From IMG/VR virus record IMGVR_UViG_3300035199_001179, positions 1-28,174 of that record: DNA of 28,174 nt; one strand, written 5' to 3'. The notes under the pieces were generated by a model. The model was not told the origin of the DNA, searched no databases, and saw nothing but the letters and a program-made list of their open reading frames with translations. Positions 21,294-28,174 of this stretch are shown here, one piece after another. Position 1 is the stretch's first letter. Every line of letters starts with the position of its first letter. Made by a program: the position numbers and the translations under genes. This DNA comes from a virus.

Positions 21294-21840
21294 ACCAGTA
21301 ACAATCACCACGACGACGATGCTCTACATCTCCCTTGCGACGGCAGCAGCCAGCGCGGCGGCGAGCTTTATGATGCAGAAGGCGGCGACAGATAAGCAGA
21401 ATGCTCAGCGGGCGCAAACCCGCAAGAATGCAGTCTCTGCCTATGAGAACCAGATTAAGCAGTCTGTCGTACAGGAAGATCAGGACGACCAGTCAGTCGC
21501 TCTGAAGCTGACCGATGCGAAAATCAAGGGCGCACAGGCAGAAGCGACCGCGCTTGTGGCCGCTGGCGAGTCTGGTATTGGAGGAAACTCCGTTGTGAAC
21601 GCTATCAGTGACTTCAACGCTCAAGAAGGGCGCTATGAGTCCGCTGTATTACAGCAGTCCGACTTTGACTCCATCAACCGACAGTTCCAGCTCGAAGGTA
21701 TGCAGGCACAGGCCGCTGGCCGTGTACAGGCCGCATCCCCCGTGAGTGGACCGTCAGCCGGTCTCGCGCTTCTTGATTTTGGAAGCAGTGCGGTTGGCAG
21801 CTACTCCAGCTTTTCAGATAAAACCTCAAAGGGAGGATAA
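21286..21840 (+). CDS. Internal virion protein B (T7 gp14-like)
   Basis: This 184-aa protein (T7 gp14 is 196) is an ejection protein thought to insert in the outer membrane. It has a hydrophobic N-terminal segment (MLYISLATAAASAAASFMM, about residues 12-30), an Ala/Gln-rich helical body (QKAATDKQNAQRAQTRKNAV) and GESGIGGNSVVNAI, a stretch common to podophage gp14 proteins. It overlaps gp13 by 8 nt. Confidence 0.88.
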   Translation: MCEPVTITTTTMLYISLATAAASAAASFMMQKAATDKQNAQRAQTRKNAVSAYENQIKQSVVQEDQDDQSVALKLTDAKIKGAQAEATALVAAGESGIGGNSVVNAISDFNAQEGRYESAVLQQSDFDSINRQFQLEGMQAQAAGRVQAASPVSGPSAGLALLDFGSSAVGSYSSFSDKTSKGG

Positions 21841-21846
21841 AACCAG

Positions 21847-23445
21847 ATGCCAGACTTAGGTCTAACACCGAATGTCCGACCTAGCGTTGGCTTCACGGAC
21901 ACCTTCCACCAAGCGCCTCAAGCAGATCTCACTGGTCTGTCTGAGTTGTCTGCGAGTCTTGATCGCTTCAAAGGGCGCGCCGACAAGGTGATCGGGGAGC
22001 AGACGGAAGTGCTAAGCGAAGAGGAACTTGCAGAAGGGCAGGCGGCTTACGAAGCCTCCCGAGCAACACTGAACGGTGCTATCCGTGAAGGCACTATCCC
22101 GGCGGGAGCGACCCCTCACTTCCGGCGCGGCTGGAGGTTGAGCCAGCTGTCCAACCTTGCGTCCACTGTTGATGTAAAGCTTCGACAGGAATATGCCCAG
22201 GACCCGATCCGATCTTCGGACAATGTTGATGAGGTGAGGGCTTGGTATGCGGTGCGGGCCAATGAGCTGCTCTTAGAGAGTGGCGGAGACCAATTCTCCC
22301 CGGCGATGCTCGCTGAAGCCTATTACCCTGGCATTCGTCAGGCTGAGGCAAGCCTAGCGAATAATCACGTCAATGCTCGTATTAAGTTCGCTGAAGAACA
22401 GGCTGTAGCTGAGCTGGATATTTCATTTCAGAACACGCTACGGGGTATTCAGGAGAACAATGGCTGGGAGGACAACCCGTCCGGCAGTGCGCAAGCTGCA
22501 GGTCGGACCCTTCAAGCTCGTGCTGACGAGATGGTCGCCAACGGCATGTCCCCCACAATCGTCAACAAGGTCATGCAGGAGGCTATTCTGGCACATGCTG
22601 AGGATGCAAATGACCCGGATGTCTTGGAGGTGGCGAACCATATCAGGACAGGTACAGGTAGCCTTGCAGGCACGTCTGCGTGGCGTGAAGCCTCCGAGAG
22701 AATGGAGGATGCACTTCAGTCAGAACGTGAAAGGGAAGTCCGCTTCGGTGATTACCTCACTCAGCGAAACCGCGACGAAACTGTCCGTCAAACACTGGTA
22801 GGCGGCTTTGAGGCCATTCTTAATGACCCCTCAGCTGACCTGAAGGAACACTTGAAGGTACTTGGGTCCATTGATCCAACGTCAGCACTCGCCTTGGACC
22901 GCGCTCAGGCGCAAATCATGGAGAGAGAGCAGCGTATCGTGGAAGACCATGAAGAAGTAGTGGAGCTTAAAGGGCTTGCTATCTCTGACCCGGACGCCGC
23001 CATGAGTGCCGTTCTTCAAGGTGTTGCCGAAGGTAGGTTCACGCAGTCAACTACGAGTTCGACTCTGGCTCTTGTCAGGAGCGTTCGTAACGATGGTGGT
23101 CTGTTTGCTGATGCAATCGTAGCTTCAGAGATCAGCTCCCTTCGGAGTGTTATTGCCGGTAATGACTTCAGCTCAACCGCTGAGAGTGCCGAAACATGGC
23201 GCAGAGCCCAGCGGGACGTAAAGATTGAACTCACGCAGTGGGTAGCAACGGCGACCCTAGAGAGCAATGGAACTCCACCTCCTCGATCAAAGATTTATGA
23301 CGCGCTTAGTCGCATCACAGACCGCGCTGCCCGCCGTTATGCCGCTGAAGATGTGGCTGAGGTGGACAAAGAACTCAACAGAACTTCCGCTGAGACTCTC
23401 CTTCCAGAACAGGGGGCTCAGACAACTCCCTCATGGGCGGAATAG
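21847..23445 (+). CDS. Internal virion protein C (T7 gp15-like)
   Basis: This 532-aa protein is considerably shorter than T7 gp15 (747) but stands in the same place, between gp14 and gp16. It is helical and acidic, opening with LTPNVRPSVGFTDTFHQAP then a long helix-rich body. In T7 gp15 forms the internal core and the ejection channel across the periplasm. A GGGAGG precedes ATG 21847 at good distance. The assignment rests mainly on position and composition. Confidence 0.8.
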   Translation: MPDLGLTPNVRPSVGFTDTFHQAPQADLTGLSELSASLDRFKGRADKVIGEQTEVLSEEELAEGQAAYEASRATLNGAIREGTIPAGATPHFRRGWRLSQLSNLASTVDVKLRQEYAQDPIRSSDNVDEVRAWYAVRANELLLESGGDQFSPAMLAEAYYPGIRQAEASLANNHVNARIKFAEEQAVAELDISFQNTLRGIQENNGWEDNPSGSAQAAGRTLQARADEMVANGMSPTIVNKVMQEAILAHAEDANDPDVLEVANHIRTGTGSLAGTSAWREASERMEDALQSEREREVRFGDYLTQRNRDETVRQTLVGGFEAILNDPSADLKEHLKVLGSIDPTSALALDRAQAQIMEREQRIVEDHEEVVELKGLAISDPDAAMSAVLQGVAEGRFTQSTTSSTLALVRSVRNDGGLFADAIVASEISSLRSVIAGNDFSSTAESAETWRRAQRDVKIELTQWVATATLESNGTPPPRSKIYDALSRITDRAARRYAAEDVAEVDKELNRTSAETLLPEQGAQTTPSWAE

Positions 23446-23465
23446 TCATAAGAAAGTAATACTGA

Positions 23466-26400
23466 ATGAACGAAGCACAGCGCAGTGACATTGAATATCT
23501 CATTGCACATCCAGACCAAGCTGCCAAATTCGATGCAGCGTTTGGGGAGGGGGCGGCACAGAGTCACCTCCAACCACCAGAAGAAGAGAGTGGGTTCATC
23601 GACACAGCGGCTAGTGTGGGGGCTGGTGTCGTGGACGGCATCACGTCCGCAGTGAACAATGTGCTTGATCTCCCTGACGATCTGGGGGCGAACGACATCC
23701 CAAAGCCTGCCCTCACTTTTGGCGAGGACGCGGACAATGGCGTTGTAGGCGTTCGTATGGTCTCTGACCGGGAAGCATTCGCCGAGTCTGGTATTGACAT
23801 TTCAACGGCGGGCGCTCGCATTCCACGGATCGTCAACAAGGATGAGGCGAAAGATGAGGGGCTCGACTATCACGTCCCCAAAGGTATCGTTCAGTTCGCG
23901 ACAGGGTTGGTGGGTCTAGGCAAGCTTGGTCTTGTACCGAAGGCAGCGACCACCGCAGGTAAAGCTGTGACAGCTCTTGTAGCTGGGGCAGCGGTTGACG
24001 TTGCTGTATTCGATCCTAGAGACCCGCGCTTCGCTGACATGATCCGAGAGTTTGCGCCGGACGTTGAGTCCGACATCCTCGACTATCTGGCTTCCAGTGA
24101 TGATGATACAGACGCTGAAGGCCGGTTGAAGAACGCTATCGAAGGGTCACTCCTCGGTATTGGCTCTGAGCTACTCTTCTCCATCGCTCGTGGCATGAAG
24201 GCGGGCACACAAGCTGTCAGGGAAGCACATCGAACAGCTGGTGGAGCTGACGAAGCGTTGAACTCTACCATCAGCGGGACAGTGAAACCTGATGAAGACG
24301 TGCTGGCTGGGATCGCTAAAGAGGTCTCAGAGGAGATCGAAGCTATCCTCCCTGCACAGCAACGCGCACAGATGGCCGATCAGTTTGAACTCTTTCCAGA
24401 GCTTCCAGCAGTTCCTGTCCGTGCGGACGACCTGCCTCCTGGCACCGCTGCAGTAGCGGCCCGCACACCTTCCGGCATTGACCTGAAGGCCCTCACCGAG
24501 GACTACCAACGGGCGGGACTGACGGTTGATCATGCTCCTAGCTACTCCGACCTCTCGTCCGTGGGGCAACGTGCCTTCAATTGGGACAAGATGGGAAGCG
24601 GGATGGACGTAAAGCTCGTGTTGCAAGATACAGCGGAGGCACTTGGTCCAACACTCAGCCGAACTCTCGGTAATGGCCCCCGGTCAATGGAGTCAATCCG
24701 CAACGCAGCTCTACGCGATGTGGCAGACATCATAGGGGAAGGCTATGCGCCGTTCGCTGAACGTGTTGCCCGGATGGCGGACACGGCAGATGAACAGGCC
24801 CGTACCCTCGTGGCTGGCAAAATGATGATGCAGTCGCTGGGTGAGCAACTCTCCCGTGATACACGTATCCTCACGCACAGCGGTGACGATCCATTTGTCC
24901 GTGCGCGTGTTGAGCAGCTAACGGAAACACTGTTGGACTTGCAAGGTAATCTGAAGGTTATCCAGACAGGAACAGCCCGCGCTGTTCGGTCAGGCGCTCT
25001 GAATACGAGTGCTCTTGTGCGTATCTCTGCAGCGGATGGTGATCCAAGGGAAATTCTGGCTGCCACACGGGGTACAGCAATGCACCGTGGCATCAACATG
25101 GTCAATGAATTCTGGTTGAACTCCATTCTGTCAGGACCGAAGACACACATGGTCAATGTCATGTCGAACGGCATGCAGACGATCTCACATCCGGTGGCTC
25201 AGTTCATTGGTGGTATGCAGACACGCAACCCAGAGGTACGTGAGCAGGCAGTATTCCAGCTTATGTCCCTGAAGCGCGAGATGGCCGACTCGTGGCGCAT
25301 GGCTGTGAAGTCATTCAAGATGGGTGACAATATCCTTGATGTCCGCAACGCTACAGATGACCGACCAGTACATCACGCCATTTCAGCAGCTAATGCTGGC
25401 GTCGGTGACACACCTGTTGGCTCCTTCGTAGACACGGTTGGTACAGTCACACGACTTCCGTCCCGTGCTCTCCTGGCTGAAGATGAGTTCTTTAAGCAGT
25501 TGAACTTCCGGGCAAACATGTCTGGACGGCTTGCAGTTGAAGCCCGCGCAAATGGCCTTAAGGGTGACGAGATGTGGGACTGGATTGCCAGAGAGATGGA
25601 CAGCCGAGTGTTGGACGACATGGGCAACCTTCGACGCAATGCCACAGGCGCACTTGATGAGGATGTTGAAGGCGGTCTACAAGCCGCTCGCTATGCGACG
25701 TTCACTCAAGACCTTCTACCGGGTTCTGCTTCGGCAAAATACTCGGAGTTTGTAAACGCCGTGCCAATCATGCGGCAGATTTCTCCATTCGTGCGTACAC
25801 CTGCGAACATTATCAAGATGGCGGCGACGATGACACCCGGTGCTCGTCACCTAGTGTCTGACTACAAGGCCATGATGGGCTCCGGTGATCCTGAACTAGT
25901 TGCGAAGGCAACAGGTATGGCGCGTATGGGCGAGATGGTCTGGATTTCAGGCTTGATGCTTGCTTCACAAGGCGCTCTGACAGGTGGTGGTCCGAAAGAC
26001 CCGCACTTAAGGAAGCTCTGGTTTGATGCTGGGCACCGTCCATACACGATCAACATCGGTGGAGAAGCAGTCTCTTATCAAAGGATTGACCCATTTGGTC
26101 TCCCTCTTGCGTTGATTGCAGACTTCGCTGAAGTGTCGGGAACGATGGAAGCAGAGAATGCTGAGCTTACAAGCATTGTGTCCACAGCTGCTTTGGCAGT
26201 GGGACGCACACTGACTGACAAGACCTACCTTCAGGGGTGGGGTGAGTTCTTCGAGCTTATGGAGTCACGCAGTGAGGATCATGCAAGTTCAATCCTTCGC
26301 AGAAGGCTGGCCTCCTTCCAACCCTTCTCATCGCTTACACGGCAGGTGGCCGCAGAGATTGACCCAGTGCTTCGTGAACAGCACGATTTGATCGGGACGT

Positions 26401-26930
26401 TCAAAGCGCAGGTTCCTGGCCTGTCTGATACTCTCCCCCCACGGCGCTCTTGGCTGACCGGGGAACCGATCACACGTCCCGGCTTCTACATGAACCCGCT
26501 CACTGTTGAAGGCATCACGCCAAACCCGGTTGCGCAGGAGTTGACCAACCTCGGGCACTCATTCCAAGGACCAGAGAAGTCAATGGAAGGTGTCGAGCTT
26601 ACGCCTGAACAGTATTCGCGTTTTGTAGAACTGAATGGGACAGTGCGTGTACATGGTCGGACACTCATGGAAGACCTAGACAGGCTGTTTAGATCAGCTC
26701 GATATACGGAAGCACCGGAGCATCAGCCCGGAGTCGAAACCCGCCGTCTTCGTTATACACGCCGCGTTATCGAGAACCACCGCAAGGCAGCTCGAAGAAC
26801 TCTAAAGCGTGAAGACGAAACACTAATGGACCAGATCAGGTCCGCTGCTCAAAGCCAACGCGCTGCTCTATCGAGTGACGAAGCAACGGCGCAGAGCGGT
26901 ATCGAAGAACTACTAAACCTCAACCGATAA
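23466..26930 (+). CDS. Large internal virion protein D (T7 gp16-like)
   Basis: This 1154-aa protein (T7 gp16 is 1318) is the largest protein in the window and the last gene before the fibre. It should form the ejection machinery with gp14 and gp15. Glycine- and alanine-rich hydrophobic helices lie near residues 50-65 and 137-175 (GIVQFATGLVGLGKLGL; ALVAGAAVDVAVF). The stretch NEFWLNSILSGPKTHMVNVM is recurrent in large phage virion proteins. I see no obvious N-terminal lytic transglycosylase motif of the T7 gp16 type. The start ATG 23466 has a weak Shine-Dalgarno. Confidence 0.82.
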   Translation: MNEAQRSDIEYLIAHPDQAAKFDAAFGEGAAQSHLQPPEEESGFIDTAASVGAGVVDGITSAVNNVLDLPDDLGANDIPKPALTFGEDADNGVVGVRMVSDREAFAESGIDISTAGARIPRIVNKDEAKDEGLDYHVPKGIVQFATGLVGLGKLGLVPKAATTAGKAVTALVAGAAVDVAVFDPRDPRFADMIREFAPDVESDILDYLASSDDDTDAEGRLKNAIEGSLLGIGSELLFSIARGMKAGTQAVREAHRTAGGADEALNSTISGTVKPDEDVLAGIAKEVSEEIEAILPAQQRAQMADQFELFPELPAVPVRADDLPPGTAAVAARTPSGIDLKALTEDYQRAGLTVDHAPSYSDLSSVGQRAFNWDKMGSGMDVKLVLQDTAEALGPTLSRTLGNGPRSMESIRNAALRDVADIIGEGYAPFAERVARMADTADEQARTLVAGKMMMQSLGEQLSRDTRILTHSGDDPFVRARVEQLTETLLDLQGNLKVIQTGTARAVRSGALNTSALVRISAADGDPREILAATRGTAMHRGINMVNEFWLNSILSGPKTHMVNVMSNGMQTISHPVAQFIGGMQTRNPEVREQAVFQLMSLKREMADSWRMAVKSFKMGDNILDVRNATDDRPVHHAISAANAGVGDTPVGSFVDTVGTVTRLPSRALLAEDEFFKQLNFRANMSGRLAVEARANGLKGDEMWDWIAREMDSRVLDDMGNLRRNATGALDEDVEGGLQAARYATFTQDLLPGSASAKYSEFVNAVPIMRQISPFVRTPANIIKMAATMTPGARHLVSDYKAMMGSGDPELVAKATGMARMGEMVWISGLMLASQGALTGGGPKDPHLRKLWFDAGHRPYTINIGGEAVSYQRIDPFGLPLALIADFAEVSGTMEAENAELTSIVSTAALAVGRTLTDKTYLQGWGEFFELMESRSEDHASSILRRRLASFQPFSSLTRQVAAEIDPVLREQHDLIGTFKAQVPGLSDTLPPRRSWLTGEPITRPGFYMNPLTVEGITPNPVAQELTNLGHSFQGPEKSMEGVELTPEQYSRFVELNGTVRVHGRTLMEDLDRLFRSARYTEAPEHQPGVETRRLRYTRRVIENHRKAARRTLKREDETLMDQIRSAAQSQRAALSSDEATAQSGIEELLNLNR

Positions 26931-26937
26931 ACCAAAC

Positions 26938-26967
26938 GAGGGGCCTGCCCAGCGGTGGGCCTCTCTC
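26938..26967 (+). other. Hairpin between gp16 and the fibre gene
   Basis: Two stacked stems, GAGGGG with CTCTCTC (G-T pairs) and GCCC/GGGC around AGCGGT, lie in the 50-bp gap. There is no T-run; it may be a weak terminator or an RNA processing site. No phage promoter copy is found here, unlike T7, which has one before gene 17. Confidence 0.5.
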
Positions 26968-26980
26968 TTCGGAGTAATGA

Positions 26981-28174
26981 ATGGCAGAAAGCTACGTCCA
27001 AATTCCTGCGGACGGTTCTACTACGGTGTTCAATTTCAATTTCGACTACCTCGACACATCACATGTTACCGTACTTGTTGATGGGGTAGACACTTCCTTC
27101 TCGTGGCTTGGCACCTACTCGGTGTCCGTATCGCCTGCTCCAGCATCCGGCAAGCAGGTGCGTGTCCGCCGCACGACCCCCCGCGACGAACCTGTTGTCA
27201 ACTACACAGATGGTTCTGTCCTCGTGGAGGCTGACCTCGACGCAACCAGTCTTCAGATGCTGTACGTCGCTGTAGAAGCATTTGATGCTGCGTCTGAGAC
27301 ACTTCAGCAGACAGCACTTGGTGTGTTTGATGCTCTTGACCTGCGGATCGCAAATGTCGGCCCTGCGACCGACCAAGATGATGCGGTCACCGTGCGTTAC
27401 ATCGAAGACAATTATTCGACACCATTTGCGTCTGTTCAAGCTGCACTTACCGCCGCCGCTCTTGATACAGCTACGGCCAGTGATGCAAAGTCTGCGACCG
27501 CAGCCCTACACGCAGCTACGCAGATACTACATGATGCTGTTGTAGTGATGCGGAATGAGGTTGCTGCTAACCAGCTACTCACTGCTGCAGATGTAGCGAC
27601 TTCAGCGTCAAACAAGGCCCAGACGGCACTAGATGTCGCTACGACTGCAGGACACGCCTCCTCAACAGCTTCTGACAGAACACAGACGGGCCTTGACGCG
27701 GCTGCGACTGCTGCTGACCGCGCTCAGGTTGCCTTGGACGCAGCTAACGTGTCCATTGCAGTCGGCGGATCATTGCTTGCTCTAAATAACCTGTCAGACC
27801 TTACAGATGTTGTTGCTGCTCGAACTAACATGGGTATTGGCGTAGACGATTCATTGGTTCTTTCTCAGGTTAGAGTGCAAGGCCCTCTCAGCTCTGTAGG
27901 TGTCTATGACCGAACCACGGGCGGTGCAGACGGTCACCTCTTATACACCTCGGGAGGTGTTCTTCGAGTCTATAGCCTAGGCAATAGCGCTGACGTTCTT
28001 CAAATCACGGATGAGGGGAAGCTAACAATCCCAGGTCCGTTGACGGTTGGTGGTAAGAAATTTACGCAACCTTCAGAGCCTAACCTCCTAGTTAATGGCG
28101 ACTTCCAGGTTTGGCAGCGGGGAACAACATTTGCCAACGCTGCAGGCTACACAGCTGACAGGTGGTACACAAAC
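26981..28174 (+). CDS. Tail fibre protein (T7 gp17-like N-terminus), cut by the window end
   Basis: The frame is open for 398 codons to the window end. The N-terminus MAESYVQIPADGSTTVFNFN and the VRRTTPRDEPVVNYTDGSVLVEADLDATSLQMLYVAVEA stretch match the T7 tail-fibre attachment domain, which docks to the tail. A long Ala/Thr-rich, helix-prone region follows (about residues 95-255), likely a trimeric shaft. The last part, NLLVNGDFQVWQRGTTF...YTADRW, is a common start of receptor-binding tips. ATG 26981 has GGAG 6 nt upstream. The C-terminal receptor-binding part is missing from the window. Confidence 0.9.
   Translation, partial: MAESYVQIPADGSTTVFNFNFDYLDTSHVTVLVDGVDTSFSWLGTYSVSVSPAPASGKQVRVRRTTPRDEPVVNYTDGSVLVEADLDATSLQMLYVAVEAFDAASETLQQTALGVFDALDLRIANVGPATDQDDAVTVRYIEDNYSTPFASVQAALTAAALDTATASDAKSATAALHAATQILHDAVVVMRNEVAANQLLTAADVATSASNKAQTALDVATTAGHASSTASDRTQTGLDAAATAADRAQVALDAANVSIAVGGSLLALNNLSDLTDVVAARTNMGIGVDDSLVLSQVRVQGPLSSVGVYDRTTGGADGHLLYTSGGVLRVYSLGNSADVLQITDEGKLTIPGPLTVGGKKFTQPSEPNLLVNGDFQVWQRGTTFANAAGYTADRWYTN

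Noticed and set aside
1-28174. CRISPR arrays, insertion sequences or transposases
   Set aside because: No regular repeat-spacer pattern and no transposase-like protein was seen.

Overview
The window is most of the genome of a lytic-type, T7-like podophage (the group now classed in Autographiviridae and relatives). All recognisable genes are on the + strand, in the T7 order: single-subunit RNA polymerase, small early genes, ssDNA-binding protein, endonuclease I, amidase, primase-helicase, DNA polymerase, exonuclease, portal, scaffold, major capsid, tail tubular proteins A and B, internal virion proteins, tail fibre. The host cannot be read directly. The moderate GC content, compact gene packing and deoxynucleotide kinase would suit a phage of a marine or environmental proteobacterium, possibly an alphaproteobacterium, but that is only a guess. 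Terminase and the remaining lysis genes must lie to the right, and any earlier genes to the left.

Layout. (1) 1-560 has no gene. It holds three intrinsic terminators, a strong hairpin, a fragment resembling the 5' half of a tRNA-Leu(TAA) gene (a candidate phage attachment site) and a phage promoter. (2) 561-3017 is the phage RNA polymerase, bracketed by two copies of a 47-bp hairpin-plus-promoter module. (3) 3093-4399 is a string of six small unknown genes that mostly overlap by a few bases. (4) 4409-5983 holds SSB, Holliday-junction endonuclease and amidase. (5) 6061-8546 holds primase-helicase and four small genes, two of them probably membrane proteins. (6) 8654-12857 holds DNA polymerase, a GIY-YIG-like (T5orf172-type) nuclease, two tiny membrane proteins, the 5'-3' exonuclease and a dNMP kinase. 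(7) 12882-16124 holds small virion or unknown genes, portal, scaffold and a holin-like membrane protein. (8) 16125-16761 is a 637-bp non-coding block with a clear tRNA-Asn and three neighbouring non-standard tRNA-like elements. (9) 16762-28174 holds the capsid, tail, ejection-protein and fibre genes, with the fibre cut off by the window end.

Regulation. Six sites share the 16-bp pattern TARGTKCCACTHAWAS, best form TAGGTTCCACTAAAAC, at 471, 3045, 5981, 8544, 12855 and 17784. The CACTAAA core recalls the T3/T7 class of promoters, and these are almost certainly the sites read by the phage polymerase. One lies upstream of the polymerase gene itself, which implies positive feedback. Two (5981, 8544) are followed within about 30 nt by a strong intrinsic terminator hairpin ahead of the next gene, which looks like a repeated promoter-leader-attenuator cassette. 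In three places the first three bases of the promoter are also the stop codon of the upstream gene.

The most unusual points are the tRNA-Leu-like fragment, the duplicated promoter modules around the polymerase gene, the promoter-terminator cassettes, the odd tRNA-like cluster including a 55-nt miniature cloverleaf, and a DNA polymerase with most of the thioredoxin-binding insert missing.
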